Notes: generated from the sequence alone by a model not told the origin. A stretch of DNA of 64,000 nucleotides from an uncultured Paracoccaceae bacterium (GCA_937927675.1 CALBSG010000129.1:1-64000); one strand, 5' to 3'. Shown: positions 45,548 to 55,004, counted from the stretch's first letter. Made by a program: numbers and translations.

Positions 45548-46891
45548 ATGTCTGACACGCTTCAACGCCTGACCCATGCCCTTTTGGACGCCGCCCGCAA
45601 AGCGGGGGCCGAAAGCGCCGACGCCATGGCGCTGGATGGCAGTTCGACCTCGATCGACATTCGTGCTGGGGCCTTGGAACAGGCCGAACGGTCTGAGGCG
45701 GTCGAAATTGGGCTGCGGGTGTTGATTGGGGGGCGGCAGGCCTGTGTTTCGGCCTCTGATACCTCGGTGGCAACAATTTCGGCTTTGGCCGAGCGTGCCG
45801 TCGCGATGGCGCGCGAGGCCCCCGAAGATCAAACGGCGGGGCTTGCTGACCCATCGCAGATTGCGCGGCATTGGGATTTGGCGGGGCTGGAACTGGCTGA
45901 TCCTGCAGACGAACCTTCGGCCGCGGCCCTAGAGCAACACGCCCGCGCCGCAGAAGCAGGGGCAATGGCCGCCAAGGGTATCACGCAGGTTCAGGCCAGC
46001 GCGGGATATTCGGCCCGGCAGGTCTATCTTGCGGGAACCAATGGATTTTCTGGACATTACGCCCGCACCTCGCGATCGGTGTCTGCCGTGGCCTTTACCG
46101 GGACTGGCACCGGGATGGAGCGCGACTTTGCGGGCGAAGGCCGGGTGTTTCAGGCCGATCTGCCGGATGCGACAGTAATTGGGGCTTTGGCTGCCGAACG
46201 CGCCTTGGCCCGCGCGGGGGCCGTGAAGCCCAAGACGGGCCATTTTCCGGTGGTGTTTGACGAACGCATCGCGGCATCGCTGGTTGGACATTTGCTGTCG
46301 GCTGTGAATGGCACCTCGATTGCGCGGGGCGCCAGCTGGCTTTTGGATGCATTGGGCACTCAGGTTCTGCCGAAGGGCATGTCGATCATCGAAGACCCGC
46401 TGCGCCCGCGTATTTCCGGTTCGCGGCCATTCGACGGGGAAGGGCTGCCGACGGCAAAGCGAATGATCGTTCAGGATGGTGTCTTGATGGGCTGGACGCT
46501 GGATCTGGCAACGGGTCGCAAGCTGGGCATGCCCAGCACGGCCAATGCCGCGCGGGGCACCTCTTCGCCGCCGTCGCCCGCCACCTCTAACATTGATCTC
46601 TCGCTTGGGGCCTATAGCCGGGACGAACTTATTGCGCAGATGGGTACCGGGTTGCTTGTCACCTCGCTGATCGGGTCCACCATCAACCCGACGACGGGTG
46701 ATTATTCGCGCGGCGCCTCGGGGTTCTGGGTTGAGGGCGGGCAGGTGAAATTCCCGGTCAATGAATGTACAATTGCGGGCAATCTCAAAGCCATGCTGTG
46801 CAGCATGATCGCAGCAAACGACGCCCGCGCGCATCTGTCGACGCGGGTGCCAAGCCTTCTGGTCGAGGGTTTGACCCTTGCCGGGGCCTGA
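45548..46891 (+). CDS. pmbA: Metalloprotease PmbA (TldE), TldD/PmbA family
   Basis: 447 residues. PmbA pairs with TldD to form a hexameric metalloprotease that degrades unfolded peptides and matures microcin-type peptides; TldD holds the zinc, PmbA is the non-catalytic partner. Recognisable segments are GLRVLIGGRQACVSASDTS, the central VVFDERIAASLVGHLLSA and the C-terminal GSTINPTTGDYSRGASGFWVEGG. AAAGGAGG lies before the ATG at 45548; an upstream in-frame ATG at 45452 lacks such a site. The following gene starts within its last 14 bp. TldD is not in the window. Confidence 0.93.
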   Translation: MSDTLQRLTHALLDAARKAGAESADAMALDGSSTSIDIRAGALEQAERSEAVEIGLRVLIGGRQACVSASDTSVATISALAERAVAMAREAPEDQTAGLADPSQIARHWDLAGLELADPADEPSAAALEQHARAAEAGAMAAKGITQVQASAGYSARQVYLAGTNGFSGHYARTSRSVSAVAFTGTGTGMERDFAGEGRVFQADLPDATVIGALAAERALARAGAVKPKTGHFPVVFDERIAASLVGHLLSAVNGTSIARGASWLLDALGTQVLPKGMSIIEDPLRPRISGSRPFDGEGLPTAKRMIVQDGVLMGWTLDLATGRKLGMPSTANAARGTSSPPSPATSNIDLSLGAYSRDELIAQMGTGLLVTSLIGSTINPTTGDYSRGASGFWVEGGQVKFPVNECTIAGNLKAMLCSMIAANDARAHLSTRVPSLLVEGLTLAGA

Positions 46892-47651
46892 CCTCACGCT
46901 GATTGCCGAGGCGGCGCGCGCAGCCGGTGCGATTGCGCTGCGCTATTGGAAGGCAGATCCGCAGGTTTGGGAAAAACCGGGCCTTGGTCCGGTGACCGAG
47001 GCTGATCTGGCGGTCAACGCAATGCTCGCCGCGCAGCTACAGGCGGCGAGACCGGGCTATGGCTGGCTGTCCGAAGAAACCCCGGATGACCCGGCGCGGC
47101 TTGACTGTGAACGGGTATTTATTCTGGACCCTATCGACGGCACGCGGGCGTTTATCGCAGGTGAAAAACACTTTGCCGTATCAATTGCAGTGGCCGACAA
47201 GGGTAAGGTTGTCGCCGGTGCGATCTATTTGCCCGCGCTGGACATGCTTTACAGCGCCAGTAGCGATGGTCCCGCGCTGTGCAACGGGCTGGCGATCCAA
47301 TGTGCCGACCGGCCGGGGTTGACCGGAGCGAATCTCTTGATGTCAAAGAGTTTTCTGGCGCCAGAGCATTGGCGGCAATCACCGCCTGACCTGAAGCGCA
47401 GCTTCCGGTCTTCTATTGCCTACCGGCTGTGTCTGGCTGCGGAAGGCGCTTTTGACGGCATGATCTCGACCCGAGATGCCTGGGAATGGGATATTGCGGC
47501 GGGCAGTTTGATTGCTGCGCGGGCCGGGGCCGTGGTCAGCGACAGGAACGGTGGGCCGCTGCGGTTCAATTCGGCAGGTGCGAAAACTGCGGGAATTTTG
47601 GCGGCTCCGTCGGGGGTTCACCGCGAGATTCTGGCGCAGTTCATGCCCTAG
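46878..47651 (+). CDS. Inositol monophosphatase family phosphatase (CysQ-like)
   Basis: 257 residues from the TTG at 46878, which overlaps pmbA by 14 bp and has GAGGG at normal spacing. Metal-binding motifs of the family are present: LSEETPDD, LDPIDGTRAF and WEWDIAAG. It dephosphorylates a sugar- or nucleotide-phosphate; CysQ-type 3'-phosphoadenosine nucleotidase is favoured by the EETPDD form and the small size, but inositol-1-phosphate or related substrates remain possible. It is translationally coupled with pmbA and followed by two hairpins between convergent genes. Confidence 0.88.
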   Translation: MPGPDLTLIAEAARAAGAIALRYWKADPQVWEKPGLGPVTEADLAVNAMLAAQLQAARPGYGWLSEETPDDPARLDCERVFILDPIDGTRAFIAGEKHFAVSIAVADKGKVVAGAIYLPALDMLYSASSDGPALCNGLAIQCADRPGLTGANLLMSKSFLAPEHWRQSPPDLKRSFRSSIAYRLCLAAEGAFDGMISTRDAWEWDIAAGSLIAARAGAVVSDRNGGPLRFNSAGAKTAGILAAPSGVHREILAQFMP

Positions 47652-47659
47652 ACCCCCAT

Positions 47660-47706
47660 CCCCTCCCCACGGAGGGGAGGAGATAGCTGGGTGAACATCA
47701 GTTCAC
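47660..47706. terminator. Two short hairpins between convergent genes
   Basis: CCCCTCC-CCAC-GGAGGGG (47660-47677) and GTGAAC-ATCA-GTTCAC (47691-47706) lie between the phosphatase stop and the helicase stop. No T-run is present, so termination may be weak or Rho-assisted. Confidence 0.45.
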
Positions 47707-47716
47707 AAATAGGCGC

Positions 47717-50092
47717 TTACTTCTTCTTCGGCGGCACGAACCGCTTGGAGGTATCGCGCGCATCGGTTCTCGGTGCGGCAGGCTTGGCCTTGGCAAAGGG
47801 CTTTTTGCCCTCGGCTGCGTGGCTTTTGAAACCTGCGGCCTTTACCGGGCCGGATTTTTTGGCAAAGGGACGGGCATCCGCGCCGTCTTTGCGGGGGGCA
47901 TAGGGGCGCTTTTCTTCCCCAAAGCTGTCACTGCGCGGTTTGCTCGGACCTTCGCTGCGATGGCTTTTGAAGCCTTCTGCGCGGGCCGGACGGTCGGCGC
48001 TGCCGCCGTGCGCTTTGTAGCCTGCCGATTTCGGCGCGGGTTTGTCGCCCGTGCCCCAACGCGGCTTGCGATCGCCATCTTCACGCGGGGCGTAGGGTTT
48101 GCGTTCACCATCCTCGCGCGGGGTATAAGGCTTGCGCGGACCGTCTTCACGCTTGGCATAGGGCTTGGACCCGTCGTCGCTGCGCTTGGCATAGGGGCGC
48201 GGAGCGGACTCATCGCGTTTCGCATAGGGTTTGCGTTCGCCATCCTCACGCGGGGTGTAAGGCTTGCGCGGACCGTCTTCGCGTTTGGCATAGGGCTTAC
48301 GCTCGGCCGCGTCGCGCGGGGCGTAGGGTTTGCGCTCGCTGTCCTCACGCGGGGCGCGCGGCGGGCGGGCGGGGCTGTCTGCCTCGTCTTCGACAATGCG
48401 CGAGGGTTTGGGCGTATAGACCGGCTTTTCAGCGCGCGGCGCACGGGGCGCGCGTGCGGCCGGGGCACCACGAGATTCGCCACGCGGGGCGCGTTCGGGG
48501 CGTTCGAGGTTCGGCTCGCCCGCGATCTTTTCCATGCTCAGGCCGGATTCCAATTCCTGCGCGGCGGGGAAGCGGCCTGCGACCGCCTCGGCGATCTGCA
48601 CAAAGGTTTCGTCCTGTTGCACGCGGATCGCGCCGATGCTGTCGCGGGAAATGCCACCCGCTTCGCAGATTTTCGGCAAAAGCCAGCGTGCTTCGGCGCG
48701 GCCGGTGTGGCCGACCGACAGTTTGAACCAGGTCGAGGGGCCAAACTCGCCGCGCTCACGGGGCGCGCGGGCTTCGGCGGGGGGCAGGGCGTCGGACAGC
48801 ACTTCGGGGGCCGAGCGGCCTTCGCGCCACATACGCACAAAGGCGGCGGCAACCTGTTCTGCACCAAAGCGGGTCAGCAGGGTTTCGGCCATCGAAGCTT
48901 CATCACCCGGGGCAGAGCCAAGCGCGGGATGCTCGAGAATCCGCAGATCATCTTTGGCCTGCACGTCATCGGCGCTGGGGGCGGGGCCCCATTCGGCGAC
49001 AACCTTGGCACCTTGCAGCAGGCGCTGCGCCTTGCGGAATTCCGACGGCGCAGCGATCAGGGCAGAGACGCCCTTTTTGCCGGCGCGACCCGTACGGCCC
49101 GAACGGTGCAGCAGGGTTTCGGAGTTTTGCGGCAGGTCGGCGTGGATCACCAGTTCCAAGCCCGGCAGGTCAATGCCGCGGGCTGCAACGTCGGTCGCGA
49201 TACACACGCGGGCGCGTCCATCGCGCAGCGCCTGCAGCGCATGCATCCGCTCGGTCTGCGACAGTTCGCCCGACAGTGCCACGACCTGAAAACCGCGGTT
49301 GCCCATGCGGGCCAGCAGGTGGTTCACGTTTGCACGGGTCTTGCAGAAGACGATGGCCGTGCGGGCCTCGTAAAAGCGCAGGATGTTGAAGATGGCATGT
49401 TCGCGGTCGCGCACAGCCACCGAGATGCCACGATATTCGATGTCGGAATGCTGCTTGGCCTCGCCCTGCGCGACGATGCGCAGCGCGTCTTTCTGGAAGG
49501 TGGCGGCAAGCGTCGCGATTTCCTTCGGCACGGTGGCCGAGAACATCAGGGTGCGGCGGGTATCGGGGGCAGCGGCAAGGATGAACTCCAGATCTTCGGC
49601 AAAGCCGAGATCCAGCATCTCATCCGCCTCGTCCAGAACCACAGCTTGAATGCCCGACAGATCAAGGCTGCCGCGTTCGATGTGGTCGCGCAGACGGCCG
49701 GGCGTGCCGACAACGATATGCGCGCCACGATCCAGCGCACGCTTTTCGGTGCGGTAATCCATGCCGCCGACGCAGGTCGCCAGCTTGGCCCCGGCGGGAC
49801 CGTAAAGCCATTCCAATTCGCGCGCGACCTGTTGGGCCAGTTCGCGGGTGGGTGCGATGATGAGGGCGGAGGGCACATCTGCATAGAGCAATTGGTCCGC
49901 GCCGTTCAGGATTTCCGGCGCAATGGCCAAACCAAAGGCGACGGTCTTGCCCGAGCCGGTCTGGGCTGACACCAGCGCATCACGGCCGGCAACGCCATCG
50001 GCCAGAACGGCCTCTTGCACGGGGGTCAGGGATTCGTAGCCACGGGCGGACAGTGCCGCCGCGAGAGGCGCGGCGATATTCAGGTTTTGCAT
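47717..50092 (-). CDS. DEAD-box RNA helicase with DbpA-type RNA-binding domain and a repeat tail
   Basis: 791 residues. Start ATG 50092 (MQNLNIAAPLAAAL); a TTG four codons upstream is less likely. Helicase motifs: AQTGSGKT, PTRELAQQ, GTPGR, DEAD, SAT, ARGIDLP, HRSGRTGRAG. A DbpA RNA-binding domain follows (STWFKLSVGHTGRAEAR). The last roughly 270 residues are basic and disordered, with eight exact 11-residue units of form R/S/P-K/R-P-Y-A/T-P/K-R (48071-48334) and further Lys/Arg/Pro blocks. It unwinds short RNA duplexes, as for ribosome assembly or cold-shock RNA decay (CsdA/DeaD type). It is monocistronic. Confidence 0.93.
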   Translation of the reverse strand: MQNLNIAAPLAAALSARGYESLTPVQEAVLADGVAGRDALVSAQTGSGKTVAFGLAIAPEILNGADQLLYADVPSALIIAPTRELAQQVARELEWLYGPAGAKLATCVGGMDYRTEKRALDRGAHIVVGTPGRLRDHIERGSLDLSGIQAVVLDEADEMLDLGFAEDLEFILAAAPDTRRTLMFSATVPKEIATLAATFQKDALRIVAQGEAKQHSDIEYRGISVAVRDREHAIFNILRFYEARTAIVFCKTRANVNHLLARMGNRGFQVVALSGELSQTERMHALQALRDGRARVCIATDVAARGIDLPGLELVIHADLPQNSETLLHRSGRTGRAGKKGVSALIAAPSEFRKAQRLLQGAKVVAEWGPAPSADDVQAKDDLRILEHPALGSAPGDEASMAETLLTRFGAEQVAAAFVRMWREGRSAPEVLSDALPPAEARAPRERGEFGPSTWFKLSVGHTGRAEARWLLPKICEAGGISRDSIGAIRVQQDETFVQIAEAVAGRFPAAQELESGLSMEKIAGEPNLERPERAPRGESRGAPAARAPRAPRAEKPVYTPKPSRIVEDEADSPARPPRAPREDSERKPYAPRDAAERKPYAKREDGPRKPYTPREDGERKPYAKRDESAPRPYAKRSDDGSKPYAKREDGPRKPYTPREDGERKPYAPREDGDRKPRWGTGDKPAPKSAGYKAHGGSADRPARAEGFKSHRSEGPSKPRSDSFGEEKRPYAPRKDGADARPFAKKSGPVKAAGFKSHAAEGKKPFAKAKPAAPRTDARDTSKRFVPPKKK
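48071..48334 (-). repeat. Eight tandem 33-bp units coding 11-residue repeats in the helicase tail
   Basis: Eight in-frame units without insertions: each begins RKPY, PRPY or SKPY and continues A/T-P/K-R plus a four-residue acidic spacer such as EDGP or EDGE. Two blocks (units 2-3 and 6-7) are identical in protein sequence, pointing to duplication. The reading frame is conserved throughout. Confidence 0.85.
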
Positions 50093-50226
50093 GTTCTTTT
50101 CCAAAAGGGGGGCGATTAAGATGCCCGAGATACCAGTCCGGCACCTTTCCCCTCATCTGGCAGTCGGGCCTCCCTGCCCGTGAACTGCCCAAGGATGCTT
50201 GCGCCGATCCGCGGGCCATAAAGGAA

Positions 50227-50253
50227 AAGGCGGGGTCTGTATAGCCCCGCCTT
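50227..50253 (-). terminator. Terminator of the type I secretion operon
   Basis: On the minus strand a 9-bp stem (AAGGCGGGG with CCCCGCCTT) with a 9-nt loop is followed by TTCCTTT, 25 bp past the adaptor gene stop. The rest of the gap to 50092 holds no recognised element. Confidence 0.8.
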
Positions 50254-50277
50254 CTTCGTCGCCGTTTCCCGCCCCGT

Positions 50278-51684
50278 TCAGCTTTCGCGAAAGGCGACGC
50301 TGAAGTAATCGGTGAAGGGTTTGAGCAGATAGGCCATCGGGCTGCGGGCGCCGGTTTCGATAAAGGCTTCGACTGGCATGCCGGGGACCAGTGTCAGCCC
50401 TTGCAGTCGTTCCAACTCGCCAGCGTCCAGCACGATTTCGGCCTTGTAAAACGCGACCTGGGCGCGTTCATCCAACAAGGCGTCCGCCGAGATCGACACC
50501 ACGTGGCCAAAGGTTTCCGGTGTCGTCCGGGCGGAAAAGGCTGGGAATATCAGGCGCACTTTTTGGCCGACATGGACCTCGTCGATATGGATGGTCTGCA
50601 CCTGCGCGTTGATGACCAAAGGCCGGTCCTGCGGGATGAGATACAAGAGCGGATCGGCGGGACGGATGACCGAACGCGGCGTCGTCACCGCAAGGCCAAG
50701 GACCGTCCCCGAGACGGGTGCGCGAATCTCCAGCCGGTTGATTTGCTCGGTGAGGGCGCGGCGACGTTCGGCCAGTTCCAACATCTTGGCCCCGATGTCG
50801 CGCAATTGCGTGTTAGCTTCCTCACGGCGGACGGCCGCAAGACGCAGCACCTCCAGCTCCACTTCCGTTGCCCGCCCCTCGGCCTGCGCGCGGGAGGATT
50901 GCAATTCCCCAACCGACCCTTGCAGCCGCGACGCTTCGCGTTCCAGCGCCAAAACGCGCGACGATTGCGCAAGGCCCTTCTCCAGCAAGGTGCGCTGATC
51001 TTTCAGCTCTTGTTCGATCAGGGCAAGCTGTTCGCTCAGCGATTTGACTTGGGCATCGACCCCTTCGATCTGGGCGGCGATCTGGGCAGAGCGTTTCTGC
51101 AACTGTTCCGATTGCTTTAATACCGTGTCGCGGCGGGCGATGAACAGGCTGCGCTGGCCTTCGATCAGGTCGGCCACCTCGGGGTTGGTTTTGGCAAGGT
51201 CGGCGATTTCGCCGGAAAATACCGGCGCGGCGGCATCGTCACGTTCTGCCTCCAGCCGGGCAGATCGCGCCATCACCTCAAACAATTGGCCCTCAACGAT
51301 GGCCAATTCGGATTTCACAAGCGCACCGTCAAGCCGGATCAGCAGGTCGCCCGCCTTGACGGTTTGCGCCTCTTTCACGGCAATCTCGGCCACCACACCG
51401 CCATCCGGGTGCTGCACGACCTGACGGTTTTGCGATACCTCCAACTGACCCGAAGCGACGATCGCGCCCGAGATTTCGGTCAGCACGGACCAAAGGCCAA
51501 AGCCGAAAACCAGAACAGCGGCGGTGATGCTTCCCATCACAACAGAGGTGCGGGCCGACAAAAGACGCGCCACTTCTGCCTCGGTTGGGGGGCGGGGCGG
51601 GGTGTTGCTGCCGGCGTTCTTTGGAAATTGTGCGGTTTTTTGGGCTGCGGCCCGGTCGTCAGGTTTTTTGCGCAACAAGCTCAT
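50278..51684 (-). CDS. Type I secretion periplasmic adaptor (HlyD/PrtE family)
   Basis: 468 residues. One membrane span at about residues 46-70, a lipoyl half near VVAEIAVKEAQTVKAG, a long coiled coil from about 115 to 320 (for example KSLSEQLALIEQELKDQ), then the second lipoyl half IRAPVSGTVLGLAV and beta-barrel. It links the ABC exporter to a TolC-like channel. The start overlaps the ABC transporter gene by four bases (ATGA). No cargo gene with RTX repeats and no TolC gene are nearby. A terminator follows. Confidence 0.92.
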   Translation of the reverse strand: MSLLRKKPDDRAAAQKTAQFPKNAGSNTPPRPPTEAEVARLLSARTSVVMGSITAAVLVFGFGLWSVLTEISGAIVASGQLEVSQNRQVVQHPDGGVVAEIAVKEAQTVKAGDLLIRLDGALVKSELAIVEGQLFEVMARSARLEAERDDAAAPVFSGEIADLAKTNPEVADLIEGQRSLFIARRDTVLKQSEQLQKRSAQIAAQIEGVDAQVKSLSEQLALIEQELKDQRTLLEKGLAQSSRVLALEREASRLQGSVGELQSSRAQAEGRATEVELEVLRLAAVRREEANTQLRDIGAKMLELAERRRALTEQINRLEIRAPVSGTVLGLAVTTPRSVIRPADPLLYLIPQDRPLVINAQVQTIHIDEVHVGQKVRLIFPAFSARTTPETFGHVVSISADALLDERAQVAFYKAEIVLDAGELERLQGLTLVPGMPVEAFIETGARSPMAYLLKPFTDYFSVAFRES

Positions 51685-53417
51685 GACACGCCCCCCGGCC
51701 CGGCGGAGCGGACAATATCCGTATGGTTCTTGACCATTTCCTTCAACACCTGATCGCGCGGGCCAAAGGCGCGGCGCATCCCCTCTTCCATCACCAACAA
51801 GAGGTCACATTCTTGAATGGCGGCCGGGCGGTGGGCCATGATGATGACCGAACCACCGGCCGCCTTGATGCTGCGGATGGCAATGTTCAGGGCCATGGTG
51901 CCATCATTGTCGAGGTTCGAGTTCGGCTCGTCCAGAACCAGCAGGACGGGGTTGTCATAAAGGGCACGGGCCAGCCCGATGCGCTGGATCTGCCCACCTG
52001 AGAGCCGCCCGCCAAGGGTGGAAACCCGCGTGTCATAGCCATCGGGAAGCCGCAGGATCATGTCATGCGCCGCGGCCTTTTGGGCAGCCTCGACGATCTT
52101 GGCGCTGTCGGCCTTTGGTTGCAGGCGGGCAATGTTTTCGGCGATGGTGCCTTCAAACAGGGTCACGCGCTGCGGCAGATACCCGATGTAGCCGCCCAGA
52201 ACGTCCGGGTCGTATTGGTCAAGGGCTGCACCATCCAGCCGGATCTTGCCGGCTGCAGGGCGCCAGACCCCGATGATCGCTCGGGCCAACGTGGATTTGC
52301 CGGCCCCCGAGGGGCCGATGATGCCCAAGGCCTGCCCCTCGCCTAATTGAAACGTGACGCCACGCAGCACAGCCTGCGTTTCACCGGGGGGCACCACCGA
52401 CAGCGATTGCACATCCAAAATCGCGCGTGGGCGCGGCAGGGCGGTGCGTGGGGGTTCGGGTGGCACACGGGACAGCAGTTCGGCCAGCCGTGCGGTGCCT
52501 TCTTGGGCGCGGGTCACCAAGGCCCATTGGCCGACCGCCTGTTCGATGGGCTGCAGTGCCCGCCCCATCAGAATCGATCCTGCGATCATGGCGCCAGATG
52601 ACAGCTGCCCTTTCAACACCAGCCAGGCGCCAAGGCCCAGCATCGCCGATTGCAGGAAGATGCGGAATGTCTTGGAAATGGAGCCGAAACGTCCCCCAAG
52701 ATCGCCTGCCTTCAGCCCTTCGGCCAAGGCCGCACCACGCGCCCTTTGCCAGCGCTGAAACGCGGCACCGGTCATGCCAAGGGCCTGCACGGCCTCGGCC
52801 TCGGTCTTGATAAGATCGGACATGCGTTCCGCTTGCAGCGCAAGGCCATTGGTGCGGTTGATCGGGGTTTGTGTGAGGCGCTGGTTCAGCACGGTGATAA
52901 AAATCAGGAACACCCCGCCGCCGACCGCAAGCCAGCCCAAGAGCGGGTGAAAGACAAAGATTGCAGCCACGAACAACGGGGTGAACGGGATGTCGAAAAT
53001 CGACATCAACACCGGCGAGGCCCAGAGCCGCTGCACGGCTTCCAGATCGCGTTGCGCGGCAAGACCCACCGGATCGGTAGGGGCAAGGGTCAGCCGCTTC
53101 ATCGCGGCGGCAAAGACGCGATGGTCCAGCCTATCCTGCATGGCGGCCCCGATGCGCGCCATGATGCGGCTGCGGGCATGATCCAGAAGCCCCATCGCAA
53201 GGAAAAGGAATGTCACCAACAGCGACAGCGCGACCAATGTCGCCTCGGACCGGCTGCCCAAGACCCTGTCATAGACCTGCAGCATATACAGCGGACCGGT
53301 CAGCATCAGAATGTTGACCAAGACGGAAAAGACGCCAACGGCCCAAAATAACTTGATTTGGTCGGCCCGCGCGGCCCGCAGCTCGGAATAACCCCGAGCG
53401 AACTCATTTTGAGACAT
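51681..53417 (-). CDS. Type I secretion ABC exporter (PrtD/RTX-type permease-ATPase)
   Basis: 578 residues, typical of PrtD-family proteins without an N-terminal peptidase domain. Six membrane spans lie in the first roughly 300 residues (including LKGQLSSGAMIAGSIL). The ATPase has Walker A IGPSGAGKST, signature LSGGQIQRIGLARAL, Walker B LLVLDEPNSNLD and the H-loop IIMAHRP. It exports a protein carrying a C-terminal secretion signal. It forms an operon with the adaptor. It is divergent from the mlaA gene; 199 bp separate the starts and should hold both promoters. Confidence 0.93.
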   Translation of the reverse strand: MSQNEFARGYSELRAARADQIKLFWAVGVFSVLVNILMLTGPLYMLQVYDRVLGSRSEATLVALSLLVTFLFLAMGLLDHARSRIMARIGAAMQDRLDHRVFAAAMKRLTLAPTDPVGLAAQRDLEAVQRLWASPVLMSIFDIPFTPLFVAAIFVFHPLLGWLAVGGGVFLIFITVLNQRLTQTPINRTNGLALQAERMSDLIKTEAEAVQALGMTGAAFQRWQRARGAALAEGLKAGDLGGRFGSISKTFRIFLQSAMLGLGAWLVLKGQLSSGAMIAGSILMGRALQPIEQAVGQWALVTRAQEGTARLAELLSRVPPEPPRTALPRPRAILDVQSLSVVPPGETQAVLRGVTFQLGEGQALGIIGPSGAGKSTLARAIIGVWRPAAGKIRLDGAALDQYDPDVLGGYIGYLPQRVTLFEGTIAENIARLQPKADSAKIVEAAQKAAAHDMILRLPDGYDTRVSTLGGRLSGGQIQRIGLARALYDNPVLLVLDEPNSNLDNDGTMALNIAIRSIKAAGGSVIIMAHRPAAIQECDLLLVMEEGMRRAFGPRDQVLKEMVKNHTDIVRSAGPGGVS

Positions 53418-53616
53418 CCGTCCCCCTGACTAAATGTCGCATTTGCCACAAGGGCATCGGCGTAAAATGTCTTGCGTCACCTGTTGGCCACTTTTGGCCG
53501 TTGTCTTGCCCCTGACCTGCGCTTATCCATTGCCATTCCCGGTGTCAGTCTGTGCAAGGTTGGATCGGGCAAACCCTAGACTGATGCAGCCTGTGATTCC
53601 ATCTCTTTTGATACCC

Positions 53617-54354
53617 ATGAACCGGACAATCCGATCTTTTGCACTCGTTTGCGGCTTTGTTGGGGCGACGCTTTCCGCCTGCGCGCCTACTGGCGCGCCG
53701 ACGGTAACCCGCGACCCGATCGAGCCGTTCAACCGGCAAATTCATCTGTTCAACCGGGGCATTGACCGCCATGCGTTGCGGCCTGTCGCGCTTTCGACCC
53801 GCGGCAATGGCGGTATGGCAACGCGGATCAGCGATTTTTCTGCAAACCTCGGCAAGCCGGCTGACATCGTCAACAACCTGCTGCAACTGCGCTTGATCAA
53901 AGCCAGCGAAAACACCCTGCGCTTTGGCATGAACACGATTTTCGGTCTTGGCGGCTTCTTCGATCTGGCGACCGCCGCCGGTATGCCGGAAAATGACACC
54001 GATTTCGGAGAAACCCTGCATGTTTGGGGGGTTGGCGAAGGGGCCTATCTTGAAGTGCCGTTCATGGGGCCGTCGACCACCCGCGATCTGGCTGGATCGG
54101 TGATTGATCTGGCCATCGATCCCTTGAACCACTTGAACCGCACGCAGGTCCTGGGCGTGGCCGGTATCAAGCTGGCCTCAAAAATTGGTGACCGCGGACG
54201 CTATTCCGAATTGGTTGATTCCATTCTATATGAGAGTGCAGACAGCTATGCGCAGGCGCGGCTTCTGTATCTGCAGAACCGCCGGCACCAGCTGGGCCAG
54301 ACCGAGGACGAAGCCGACTTCGTTGACCCCTACGAGGATCCCTATGCTGAATGA
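53617..54354 (+). CDS. mlaA: MlaA/VacJ-family outer-membrane lipoprotein
   Basis: 245 residues from ATG 53617, chosen because the following residues form a lipoprotein signal peptide ending LSAC; the in-frame ATG at 53584 would place a hydrophobic stretch ahead of it. MlaA removes mislocalised phospholipids from the outer leaflet of the outer membrane and passes them to MlaC. Family features: RDPIEPFNRQIHLFNRGIDRHALRP and the block FGLGGFFDLATAAGM with GPSTTRDLAG. No clear ribosome site is visible. mlaC overlaps its 3' end by 11 bp, giving a two-gene operon. Confidence 0.92.
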   Translation: MNRTIRSFALVCGFVGATLSACAPTGAPTVTRDPIEPFNRQIHLFNRGIDRHALRPVALSTRGNGGMATRISDFSANLGKPADIVNNLLQLRLIKASENTLRFGMNTIFGLGGFFDLATAAGMPENDTDFGETLHVWGVGEGAYLEVPFMGPSTTRDLAGSVIDLAIDPLNHLNRTQVLGVAGIKLASKIGDRGRYSELVDSILYESADSYAQARLLYLQNRRHQLGQTEDEADFVDPYEDPYAE

Positions 54355-54955
54355 CACCTCGATTCTTTCGCGCCGCCGGTTTGCCGCCGGGCTTGCCCTT
54401 GGCACCGTGGCCTTTGCCCTGCCGATGCGGGCCGCTGCGCTGACCGTCGATCAGGCCCGGTCCTTGATCGACAAGGCCGTGGGCGACATCAACGCCGTTA
54501 TTGCGTCGGGTAAGTCCGAAGGTGCCATGATTGGCGCTTTTGAGCGGATATTCTCGAAATACGCCGATGTGCCGGTGATCGCCCGCTCGGCCCTTGGCCC
54601 AGCGGCCAAACAGGCCTCAAAGGCACAGATGAGCGCCTTTACCAAGGCGTTTCAGGGGTACATCAGCCGCAAATATGGTCGCCGCTTCCGCGAGTTTATT
54701 GGCGGCACCATCGAAGTGACCGACGCCAAGCCGGTGAAAAGCTATTACGAGGTGATCTCGATCGCCCGGCTGAAGGGCGAAGCCCCGTTTGACCTGCGCT
54801 GGCATGTGTCGGACAAATCGGGGTCGCTGCGGTTCTTCAACCTCATCATCGAGGGTGTGAACATGCTGGCCAGCGAGCGGGCCGAGATTGGCGCCATGCT
54901 GGACAAGCAAAAGGGCGACGTGGACGCGCTGACGGCAGCGCTGAAAAAGACCTGA
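54344..54955 (+). CDS. mlaC: MlaC-family periplasmic phospholipid-binding protein
   Basis: 203 residues. The start is at 54344 with GAGGA upstream; the alternative frame from 54185 is rejected. The N-terminus SRRRFAAGLALG is a twin-arginine signal, so export is probably by Tat. The MlaC (Tol-Tol-Ttg2) domain follows: FSKYADVPVIARSALGP, then AFTKAFQGYISRKYGRRF. It shuttles phospholipid between MlaA and the inner-membrane MlaFEDB complex; the latter is not in the window. Its neighbour mlaA makes the assignment firm. Confidence 0.92.
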   Translation: MLNDTSILSRRRFAAGLALGTVAFALPMRAAALTVDQARSLIDKAVGDINAVIASGKSEGAMIGAFERIFSKYADVPVIARSALGPAAKQASKAQMSAFTKAFQGYISRKYGRRFREFIGGTIEVTDAKPVKSYYEVISIARLKGEAPFDLRWHVSDKSGSLRFFNLIIEGVNMLASERAEIGAMLDKQKGDVDALTAALKKT

Positions 54956-55004
54956 TCGCTGCGGTCGGGCTTTCCCGTCAGAACAGGGTGCGGTATACAA
55001 TAGT

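Noticed and set aside
45452..45548. Earlier ATG for pmbA giving a hydrophobic N-terminus
   Set aside because: No ribosome site; AAAGGAGG lies before the later ATG, which fits the family start.
48071..48334. 33-bp tandem repeats as a possible CRISPR array
   Set aside because: Units adjoin without spacers and keep one reading frame, so this is a coding repeat.
47819..49969. Long plus-strand open frame opposite the DEAD-box helicase
   Set aside because: The helicase motifs are complete on the minus strand; the opposite frame reads as low-complexity sequence.
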